Origin: Siphonodentalium dalli
Lineage: Eukaryota; Mollusca; Scaphopoda; Gadilida; Siphonodentaliidae
NCBI GenBank assembly: GCA_032622095.1
Contig: CP136063.1
Span: 83,365,980 to 83,429,979 of the forward strand
Length of the DNA: 64,000 bases
Direction of reading: 5' to 3'
Shown here: positions 38,201 through 50,200 of the stretch, piece after piece
How the letters are laid out: every line of letters starts with the position of its first letter
Position numbering within the stretch: the first letter of the stretch is position 1
The notes under the pieces: model-generated
Database searches by the model: none
What the model saw: only the letters and a program-made list of their open reading frames with translations
Told to the model about the DNA's origin: nothing
Made by a program: the position numbers and the translations under genes

Positions 38201-41200
38201 GACAGGATCGTTTCTATTTTCTCAAGGTTGTATCTTTCTGTGTTGCGAGTTTATCGACTCAATATTTATTGTTGATATTACAAACTTGCAATTTATTGTA
38301 CCCGATAGTTAATTAATATTTCTCACATCCGAAACGGGAACTTTTTTCGTTTCACTGTATCCGTAATTTGTTTCCGTGTTTTCTGTTTTCCTCAAGACGG
38401 CTTTATCTTCCAACAATTGGAATTAAGATGGCCATCTTGACAATGACTAAAGAAGCACATAGCTTACTTGTGGCAAAACCACATAGTGCATATTGTGCCA
38501 CACATACGGCGTGATGACTATCATGACTTACAATTGAGGACGCAATGTAGTACGGTATGCGATGTCTCCTAATTTCGTGCTACACGTGTTTCACTTTACA
38601 TAAGTTTCCGTCGACTCGCTTCGGTTATTTCGTAAGTTCCGTTGCTTTGTATCCTAATGTATACTGCCAAATCATACATGGCACTGCTCTGTTAATTCGC
38701 AGAAAGTTGCACAGGACAGCCATATCCTCCTTTGTAATAATTTACATGAATAAATACGAAAGATAGTACTTGTTATCACTATCAGATGACAATTCACATT
38801 TCTTTCGACTGAGCGATCTGTAATATTGTTTTAACGATCAATACCTGCGAATCTACGCCCGCCAGTATGTATGAGCGCGTGGTCTTGTTAGACACATGAC
38901 AAATGTAATAACACATTACATCGACTTCAAGGTATTTCGAAAATTCTACCTTGTCTATCACGATTAAATATCATATAACTCATTGTATCATCAGTACAAT
39001 AGTTACTAACACTCCGTAACAGGGGGATGGTATTCGTTATCACATATATAACCACACTTCGAATTGATGTGTTGTCTGACGTTCTAAATATTGTGTTGCA
39101 TTCTTTACATCCATGTATGTACAGTTTGGGTTCCTACGAACTATTGTTCACCAACTGCAATGAAGTGAAAACTTTGTGGCCTGACACTAAGCCATCTTAC
39201 CGTAGGCTCTAATATGCCTCGGCGTGGGCGAGCTTGCAATGATGTATTGCACGCCGTAATAGTTCCATACATTGTACATGACACTCATATCGTATCAGGG
39301 CCTCATGTATGCTGTCAGAACTGACTACTAGTATGCTTACATATGGTGAACAGTTTTCATCCCAATACTGACATACTTTGCAGTTTCATCAGTGAATGAT
39401 AACGGCAAACAGCGAAATAGAAAGAATACATATTGTCACGTGCTCCAGATTCACTGCCAATAGTCTTTCCAGTAGAGACCATCACTTGGCTCACTAACTT
39501 CTATTTCCACATATATCAAAACGATATTCTGCCACATAGCTTTCACTCGTGTATGATGCGCAGTTACATGCAACACATTTATATTGCGCAGAAAGGACTG
39601 CATTTGTATTGTTACATGTCTAAAGCGAGCTTACATGCGCAGCGTTTATATTGCGCACATCTACTGCCAATATATTTCCGAAACCGGCCATGACATGGCT
39701 CTTCGTCTATGGCGGCTGTTCTGGGTGGGGAAGACTCGTTGTCACGTGACGCTCTTGCTCTCATAGACATAGCGCACCAGCCAAATGGCCTTCTGACTCT
39801 TCCCCATGGTGCAGTGGCCCACATCATTACAAGATGGGGTCCAGTCGATCCCCTGGAATAGTAATACCTTCGGGATACATCCGGGCCTGCTCCTCCGCAG
39901 TCATGTGATCATAGTGGTATATCATCGACATATCCACTGATTATGTGACAAAACGATTCGATACAATCATGACGAAAATACAGGCATTCGTATCTTCACG
40001 TCCGCTGTAAGCGCACTTTCCTAACGGAAACCGCCTAGTTCTTGCCTATGTGCATTCGGAACTCATCGTCCTCATATACGAGAAAAGACAGTATCTTACC
40101 TGTCATAGCAGGTAAGATCACGTGGCCAGGGGTATAACGTGATTTTATATTAACCTTACTTTATATTCAATAACCTAGGTTGTATTGTGTTATGTGTATT
40201 AACCTTGCTTTGTTATAACTAACAGCATGTCTTGCAGTCGAACATGATTCGAATTTGATGGCCACACACCGTGCAGGTTGCTCATTCACGGGTGTATTAC
40301 TTGTTATAGTTGGGTAAGGGCATATTAGTCAATGATTACCTACTTTGAGCAACCGTACCAGTCTTTACCTCGGGCAGGACCAGTTCTGGCCCCCCAGGTC
40401 CTGCTACGGCAGTTGAACCAATGGTAGGCGGGTGCTGCATGCGGTTGATTCGGGAAACCAATCTTCACGGGCGATTGCTCCGGCACCTTTCTCTCAGGTG
40501 CCTAATGGTAGTGGCAATACGATTATTAAATTTCGAAAAAATTCACATCGATATACTATTATTCCACATAGAGTGAAATTTCCATCAGTATTTTGATTTC
40601 GGCCTGGATTCCTGCCACGAAGATCTGTTTATTGGGCACCTGGGAGTAGCCTTTGGCGGCTGTTCTGGGTGGGGAAGACTCGTTGTCACGTGACGCATAT
40701 GCTCTCATAGACATAGCGCACCAGCCAAATGGCCTTCTGACTCTTCCCCATGGTGCAGTGGCCCACATCATTACAAGATGGGGTCCAGTCGATCCCCTGG
40801 AATCGTAATACCTTCGGGATACATCCGGGCCTGCTCCTCCGCCGTCATGCGATCATAGTGGTATGTCATCGACATTTATTCCAGTTTGGTCAGGACCACC
40901 TGCATTTGGGGGATTCCATGGAAGGGGCTTCCTCTGATCAAATGGCTCATCAGAACTTATTCCCTCTGGCCTTGGGGGCGCAGCTTGATGATGCCCCAGA
41001 ATTTGAGGGGGTGACCTTGGACAGGCCATAGCTACTTATCCCAAATGCAAGAGCATTTGTCTTGCGTCGAACCATTTCAGAGTAGGCCTCTTCCACAGTC
41101 TGGTATCCCAACCTGATGCAGACAATTCTGTTGGCGTCGATCTTGACATGCTTCTCTGCATCGCATGGCGTCGGCAGGTTTGACGACGATGAGCAAGAAT

Positions 41201-44200
41201 CGCGGGTCGACAGTGGGTCGTCAGGCACACTGTCGGACGAGGATTCTTTTATAAAAGAACAAAGAAGAAAAGAAAAAGAAAGAAGAAATAAAAAGAAGAA
41301 AGAGAAAAAATAGCCTTTGGAGGATGTTCTGGGTGGGGTAGACTCGTTGTCACGTGACGCTCTTGCTCTCATAGTCTAGACATAGCGCACCAGCCAAATG
41401 GCCTTCTGACTCTTCCCCATGGTGCAGTGGCCCACATCATTACAAGATGGGGTCCAGTCGATCCCCTGGAATCGTAATACCTTCGGGATACATCCAGGCC
41501 ACTCCTTCACCGGTAGGAAAGAAAGGCTGAATGATCTGGGTGGGGAAGACTTGTTGTTGCGTGCCTCCAAGTGCTGCACCAACCAACCTTCTAACTCTTC
41601 CCCATGGTGCAGGGGCCCACATCTCCACAAGATGGGGTCCAATCCCCTGGAATCGTAATACCTTAGGGATACCTCCAGGCCACTCCTTCACCGGTAGGAA
41701 AGAAAGGCTGAATGATCTGGGTGGGGAAGTCTTGTTGCGTGCCTCCAAGAGCTGCACCAACCAGCCTTCTATCTCTTCCCCACGGTGCAGTGGCCCACAT
41801 CTCCACACGATGGGGTCCAATCTCCTGGAATCGTAATACCTTCGGGATACCTCCAGGCCACTCCTTCACCGGTCATTTTGCAATTTTGATCATTCTGCTA
41901 CATTTGATCATTTCGAAATGTACCCGACACTCGTTATGTGCGCCATCATAGATCACTGATGCTTCTATGCTTGTTCATCAAGTCCGCTGTGGTGTTCTCT
42001 AATCCCATATATACTGGTATGCAATGATACCTTGGATCATGATGGCGTTCCCTGCTCTCTACATTATACGAGGCTGGAGTACAGATGTGTGGCATGATAT
42101 AATGAAACCTCATACCTCGCTATGATATCTGCAGCATATCATTTTTATATCTGGTTTGTGTATCACAGGGAGCAATTTACTTTCGATATCTGATTAGCAA
42201 ATAATCTCACATTGACATGATTAGATAGCATTTTTATAACATCATACATGTATAAAGAAATTCCTCGCTATTACCGGTATCCACATTTCAGTGGCAAATC
42301 GCGATGCGATTCCAGTTAATTTGCTCCCTGGTGTATCATAAGCATTCTGATATCTTATGGCCTACACAATGGCTGCATGTGACATCAGTTCATAATGTGA
42401 ACTGTCGAGAGAGCGAAGAAGATGACAAAGAGAATAGGATGCAGCAAAGTTATACTTGCTCGGTTGTCTCGCTAGCATGAATTATATGGCACTACCTGGG
42501 ATGTTTATTCCAAAAACAAGGGGGGCGGGCGGTACACATTTGAGCAATGTCGTAATCTGAATTGGGAGCTCTTTCACGTAACATAATCATATCTGATTCA
42601 TGACTAAATCACATTTACATGAATCATGTTTCGGAAGAGTACATTCCCATCGAATTTGGATATTAATTAACTTTATTGCTCGTGCCTCCTCCTGGGCTTG
42701 CATTCTAATCCATATAGTTCAGTTGAGGGCTTCTCCTTGGCGGAAAAATATAATATTTATAAATAATATTACTTTTTCCTTAAGGGAAGCCCGAAACTGA
42801 ACTATCATAGATCCCTCCCATGGTGGTGCCATTCCCAACCCCGCGACTCGCAAATCTCATGATTAAGTCGGAAATAAAAAACTGACTAGACAATAGATAG
42901 AATGCGGGTGTATTTATGCGAGACTAATCTGGACACGGATGTGAGTGGGGTCGGCACAGCAATAAAATTTTAACCCTCCTGATTGACACAAGGCCGGAGA
43001 CGTAATCCATATAGTTCAGTTTCGGGCTTCCCTTAAGGAAAAAGTAATATTATTTATAAATATTATATTTTTTGTGTTTTATGAATTTTTTTTTAGATTT
43101 TCTTGAAAACCATAAAAAAAAATTAGGGTATGGGGTTTAAAATAGGGTCGGTAGGGAAACCCAAACCACAAATATCTTTTTCTTTGGTCTAAACATGATG
43201 TGTGGCATTAAGCTTCCATACCATTCAACCGATTTAAATTTTTTTCACAGTTAAACACCTTTCAACTTAACAGCAAGACGTAGCAGTGACACAACATACT
43301 ACCTTGACATATCTTTGTTCGAAAATTTAGCGACAACAATGGCGATAAAAACAATAAACTAACTTTTTTTTCTTCAGATAAACTTTAAATTTCCCGTATT
43401 AAAGCAGCTAAAATGGTAGATAGTGTGTAATATTTAAGGCTTGCAGAATCAAAGTTCCAAACAATATGTGCAACTTTAATTAATTTTTGCATTCTGAATT
43501 TACGATAAACAATATAATAATTGATTTTTCACCATATTGAAACTGTATTGTAATATTGGTTCGACAGGCATTGGGAAAATACACAATGCACGCTTGTTAG
43601 CTCAACTTTACTTTGTAAAGTTTGAGCTATTGCCATGGCTTGGTATCCGTCGTGCGTGTGTGTGTGTGCGTGTGTGCGTGATTCGTCAACAATTTCCTTT
43701 TATAGCACGGGCTACAGTTCGTACCTTTGATCCGATTATTAAACATTGACATGTAGATGGGAACGAGTCATTTTGGGGTCATTCGTAAAAAAACATGGCC
43801 GCCAGTGGCCATCATGGATTTCAAAATTCAATCCATTAGCACGGGCTACAGGCCGTACTGTTTGTCTTATTGTCATGAAATTTGTCATGGATGTTAATAT
43901 TGACATGTAGATGGGAACGAGTAATTTTGGTGTCATTCGGCCAAAAAACATGGCCACCGGCAGCCATCTTAGATTTTACTCTTTGCATGACTAAATCCTT
44001 TGACACGGGCTACAGGTTGTACATTTGGTCTGATCATCATAAAATGTTTTTTGTCCGTATGACCCCAAAATGACTCGTTCCCATCTACATTCCAATTTCA
44101 ACAGCGATGACAAATTTCATGATGATCAGACTAAAGGTACGACCTGTAGCCCGTACTAAAGGATTTAGTCATACAAAGAGTAAAATCCAAGATGGCTGCT

Positions 44201-47200
44201 GGCGGCCATGTTTTTTGCCCGAATGACCCAAAAATGACTCGTTCCCATCTGCATGTCATTGTTAACATCCATGACAAAAAAAATTGACGGAAAAATGTAG
44301 GAATAAAAGCTCGGACAAAAGTTACATGTTGCTAAAATTTTCTAAGTCGAAAAAGGGGGGATAACTCCACCAAAAAAAGTCTGACAGACGTCATAATCGC
44401 AGGTGCACAGGTTCCCATGGTGTTTGATGTCTGTACCAAGTTTCACGGAAATTGATCAAAAAACGACTGAGAAAAACTCCGGACAAATTTGTGTCCACGG
44501 ACGACGGACAAGCTGACTCCAGTATACCCCCCTAACTTCGTTGCTGGGGGTATAAAAAGTAACTAGAAACAATGTTAATTTGAGACTATTGATACTTCCC
44601 AGAAGATGAGGCCAAAGCAAAATGAGGTCCCCATAGGGTAAATTTCAGACACACTAGACTTTTTAGAAAGCAGAACATAACTCAGAAGAAGCACCTCTTT
44701 AACAATATCATCATCATGTAATTTTGGGACAAAAAACGGCTGAGAACTGACTAAAGAGGAATAGTTAATTAAAATCAATACCCGAGCAAAAGATATTTAT
44801 CCAATTTCAATACACAGATCATTTTAATTTGTCCAATCATATATTCTACACTGGTTTGCTTTTAAAACCACATCACAACAGTTTTCAGTCAAGTCCGAAA
44901 ATCAAATGAAAGTGTCAATGACACTGTAGCTCAACTTGGAAAGGGAATAATTTAATGTATTACAGTCAATGGAGCAATTAGGAATGTGGAAAGTTGAATG
45001 TCTAATACTAGTTTATAGACATGAAGAGAAAAGTAAAATCCAAGATGGCTGCTGGCGGCCATGTTTTTGGCCGAATGACCCCAAAATGAGTCGTTCCCAT
45101 CTACATGTCATTGTTAACATCCATGACAAATTTTATGACGATCAGACTAAAGGTACGACCTGTAGCCCATGCTAAAGAATTTAGTCATACAAAGAGAAAA
45201 ATCCAAGATGGCTGCTGGCGGCCATGTTTTTTGGCCGAATGACCCCAAAATGACTCGTTCCCATCTAAATGTCATTAATAACATTCATGACAAATTTTAT
45301 GATGATCAGACTAAAGGTATGACATGTAGCCTGCGCTAAAGAATTTAGTCATACAAAGAGTAAAATCCAAGATGGCTGCTGGCGACCATGTTTTTTGGCC
45401 GAATGACCCCAATATTACTCGTTCCCATCTACATGTCATTGTTAACATCCATGACAAATTTTATGATGATCAGACTAAAGGTACGACCTGCAGCCCGTGC
45501 TAAAGAATTTAGTCATACAAAGAGTAAAATCCAAGATGGCTGCTGGCGGCCATGTTTTTTGGCCGATTGACCCCAAAATTACTCGTTCCCATCTACATGT
45601 CAATATTATCATCCATGACAAATTTCATGATGATCAGACGAACAGTACGACCTGTGGCCCGTGCTAATGGATTAAATTTTGAAATCCAAAATGGCCGCTG
45701 GCTGCCATGTTTTTTGTCCGAATGACCCCAAAATGACTCGTTCCCATCTACATTCCAATTTCAACAGCCATGACAAATTTTATGATGATCAGACTAAAGG
45801 TACGACCTGTAGCCCGTGCTAAAGGATTTAGTCATACAAAGAGTAAAATCCAAGATGGCTGCTGGCGGCCATGTTTTTTGGCCGAATGACCCCAAAATGA
45901 CTCGTTCCCATCTACATGTCATTATTAACATTCTTGACAAATTTTATGATGATCAGACTAAAAGTAGGACCTGTAGCCCGTGCTAAAGGATTTAGTCATA
46001 CAAAGAGTAAAATCCAAGATGGCTGCTGGCGACCATGTTTTTTGGCCGAATGACCCCAAAATTACTCGTTCCCATCTACATGTCATTGTTAACATCCATG
46101 ACAAATTTTATGATGATCAGACTAAAGGTACGACCTGCAGCCCGTGCTAAAGAATTTAGTCATACAAAGAGTAAAATCCAAGATGGCTGCTGGTGGCCAT
46201 GTTTTTTGGCCGAATGACCCCAAAATTACTCGTTCCCATCTACATGTCAATATTATCATCCATGACAAATTTCATGATGATCAGACGAACAGTACGACCT
46301 GTGGCCCGTGCTAATGGATTAAATTTTGAAATCCAAGATGGCCGCTGACGGCCATGTTTTTTGTCCGTATGACCCCAAAATGACTCGTTCCCATCTACAT
46401 TCCAATTTCAACAGCGATGACAAATTTCATGATGATCAGACTAAAGGTACGACCTGTAGCCCGTGCTAAAGGATTTAGTCATACAAAGAGTAAAATCCAA
46501 GATGGCTGCTGGCGGCCATGTTTTTTGCCCGAATGACCCAAAAATGACTCGTTCCCATCTACATTCCAATTTCAACAGCGATGACAAATTTCATGATGAT
46601 CAGACTAAAGGTACGACCTGTAGCCCGTGCTAAAGGATTTAGTCATACAAAGAGTAAAATCCAAGATGGCTGCTGGCGGCCATGTTTTTTGCCCGAATGA
46701 CCCAAAAATGACTCGTTCCCATCTACATTCCAATTTCAACAGCGATGACAAATTTCATGATGATCAGACTAAAGGTACGACCTGTAGCCCGTGCTAAAGG
46801 ATTTAGTCATACAAAGAGTAAAATCCAAGATGGCTGCTGGCGGCCATGTTTTTTGCCCGAATGACCCAAAAATGACTCGTTCCCATCTACATGTCATTGT
46901 TAACATCCATCCCCCAGACATCAAACACCATGGGAACATGTAACTTTTGTCCGAGCTTTTATTCCTACATTTTTCCATCAATTTTTTTAAAACGTGGCAC
47001 AGATATTTAGTACTTGTGCACCTGTGATTATGACGTCTGGCCGACATTTTTTGGTGGAGTTATTCCCCTTTTTCGACTTAGAATTTTTTTTGCAACATAC
47101 ATAATTTTGTCCAACCTTTTATTCCTACATTTTTCGGTCAATAGGTTTAAGATTAGGGTTATGGTTGTACACCTGCAATGGGAACTGTTATTTTATTATT

Positions 47201-50200
47201 TTAACTAAATGTTTACTGACATGTGAAACATCTTAGTATTTTAAAAACAGGGGGTATCCGTAGTCCCATTGGGACAGTCACACGTCTAGTTTCCCTTCTG
47301 TTCAGTTGGTCCCCTAATATCTCTGTCAAATATATCTTGGACACTGAAACTAATGGTTATATATTCTTGCAAGATTCTAGAAGAAGTCGTTTTAAAAATC
47401 GGTACGCAATACCTCGAGTACGCGCACTTGTCAAATGCCAATTAATGGCGATTATATCTTTGGACCAATCGTGCGAGTCCTTTCGCTATAAAAGCGATTT
47501 ATTATAGGAGATACATATTTTGAGTAAAAAAATATTATTTTCTGAAGATAAAATGCATAATCAAGGTGACTAATGGGTGAACATCACCAACTTTGAATTT
47601 TGGTGATGCTAGCCCCACCGTGTAGGATAGCATCACTAACTCACCTATAAGGACTTCATTCTGCAGATGTCAGACACACTATTTCCAGGCTTCGCTTTCG
47701 ATTTACATAATAGAGACCTTTTGCAACTTCTTGATTGCAGGAAGCTTATAAGAATACCTTAGGCTATCTGGATCATAAAATTCACTGAGGGCTGTATAAT
47801 TGTTAATTGCACCCAGGATTTGAAATATTTTTTGTATGTGAGTTCACAAAATAACAAGAGGAGTTTCTGAAAGGAATTTGCAAACTAGGCGCAGCCATAC
47901 ATTTTTACCAGTTACGGACAGTTGATTGTAAATTTTTGGCATTGCGATTTAAATTTTAAGCCCAAAAAAAATAAAATATTTACTGATTATTTATTTTAGC
48001 AGTTTTGAAAATGCCCATCCTCAACTTAGCCCACCTGGGCGGGGGAGGGGGGATACCGCTATCGGCGACTGCTTGTTTATCTGGAAATGATGTTTTTATG
48101 TCCATGACTGAATCCTTCAGCATACCCTGCAGGCGACATCCCTCATCCAATCATCACTCAACTTCATATGGATTTTCGGGGTGACCTTTAGATGTGAGCC
48201 ATCATTTTTTTCCGAAAGCCAGCAGCCATCTTGGATTTCAAGATTTCAGCACACCCTGCAGCCCACATTTATTGGAGAAATATTTGGAATGATAATAATT
48301 TCATCTACATATTACAAGCCCTTTAATGTAACTTTTTGACTTTGGGCTATGTTAGTTGCCTGTTGGGCTGGGCTATTGATCATCAACACTCTGAATTTTT
48401 TTCCAGATCCCAACATGGTGTTCCCCTCCAGCTATCCAGTTGCCTGCCTGTTAGGTTGTGTTGAGTTAGAAGACTGTCTTGCCCAAGAAGATTACATCGA
48501 ACAGGTTTATATGTTGCCTATTTATTTCATTTTTTTTATCAGAAGTTTTTAGCTCCAGTGGAGCTACTAGTATACAGTAGTCATCACTCCTCGTCCATCT
48601 GTAAAGAATCGTCTTCTTCTCAAGAACCATAAGACCTAATGGGTTCTTGTTTGGTGTGGATGTTCCCTGGGTGACTCACATTCAGATTTGTTTAAATGAG
48701 GTCACCAGGTCAAATACTTGTGAAACCAGGGCTATAACTCTATTCCTCCAAATCTTAAAACGACTTCTTCTTAAGAACCATCGGGCCGATTTAGCTTATA
48801 TCGGAGAGACCTTGGTGACTAATGTTCAGATTTGTTGAAATGGGCTCACTGGTTCAAATCTGGGTCTAGCCAGGGACAAAACTCTTTAAAAAAAATAGAT
48901 TGACCCCCTTGTTCAATTTAAAAAACAAATGTTTAATATTTTTTAAATAATAATTTATTTTTTTTGGGATAAAAATCATTAAAGAGTTTTGAAGAACAAA
49001 ACAGTTTTGAAAAACAAAACACCCCTATTATGAAACACTTATATCCGACTATGGAAGTGACATGATATATGAGAATACTCAACCGCCAAAGGGTTAACTA
49101 TGTAACTGACTCCTGTACTATAATTTCAACCCTACATTGTACAAACCAACTACTGGTCTGAGCATGAAAGACTTTTGGTCATTCTTTGCTTTTTAGCTCA
49201 CCTGAGACGAAGCTCCTGTGGAGCTACAGTAATGCTCTAATTAATCGACTCCTTAACCAGAGCAAAATTATGGGTAACTTTTCATTATTTAGTCGGAAAT
49301 ATGGCCATTCATCGGAAAGCTCTCCCGAGAGCTTTCCGATGAATGGCAACAAGCCATATTTCCGACTAGATCCTGAAAAGGTACCCATAATTCTGCTCAG
49401 GTGAAGGAGTCGATTAATAAAAGCATTACTGTATAGTCGTCACTCATCATCCATCCATCCATCAACAATTCTTCTTCTTCTCTGGAACCATATGACCGGA
49501 TGGGATAAGTTTTGGTGTGGATATTCCCCAGGTGACTCACATTAAGATTTGTTCAAATGAGGTCACTGGGTCAAATAGTTTCAAAGCAAGGGTCATAACT
49601 CTTTCCCTCCATAGTAATTATTATCGCCATTATAACATCCACTGGGGTACCCCAAATCACCACACCTAATTTGGTTGAAATCAGTCCAGGGAGAAAAATC
49701 AGGTACAGACAGAATATATTTAAATGAGCTTAATTCCCATGTGTTTGTTCTATGCAGTTGTATACCTGGCAGATGTTACAACTAGAGCTGAAACGGTTGA
49801 CCCATTCTTCTAACCGGTTATAGTGGACTTCTCTCTGACTAATTATGTCGACATTTGCCATGCTCCAGGGACAGACCTAGGTGAGAAATAGCAGCTGAAA
49901 TAAAGACCTTATTCACGGCATTTAACGATATTCAAAAACACGCATTCACTGTTCTTTTGCTGGCTCTTGTGATGGGGAATGAGCAAGTGAAATTTGTGAA
50001 TGGCAGGGGATGCTTATTTGCAATTGCCGCCATTTGCCGGTGATCAGCATGTTTGGGCATCTGTAAAACGAGTAACAATAGTATGGGTAATTGGGTATTG
50101 GTAAAACGAGTAACAAAACTATACATTAAAGATCTGTAATATATAATTACCATCATTGGTATATCCTCCAATGATTTAATAAAAACTGAAACGTAATAAC

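Larger units (their letters stand above)
38016..43256. repeat. Block B1, copy of the distal TRIP4 intron and its splice acceptor
   Basis: Near-identical to 52579-63763 except for a 6,031-bp insertion in that copy, scattered substitutions and several indels. It holds a 4.7-kb TIR element (38017-42748), a related 271-bp element (42773-43043), and about 210 bases of ordinary intron ending in TTTTTCACAG plus the first six bases (TTAAAC) of the last TRIP4 exon. It is flanked by the two A copies. No host gene lies in it. Confidence 0.93.

Noticed and set aside
38557-39212. Frames repeated at 59154 and 59624.
   Set aside because: They recur only because E1 is duplicated. No protein-like composition or known domain.
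43250-43270. A second terminal TRIP4 exon in B1.
   Set aside because: Only six bases of the exon were copied. The KLDHHIL..AKKGL part is absent, so it is a stray acceptor only.
36388-44885. LTR retrotransposon with 1.6-kb LTRs.
   Set aside because: The repeat lacks TG..CA ends, there is no primer-binding site, polypurine tract or gag-pol between, and the interior has a separate copy elsewhere without these flanks.
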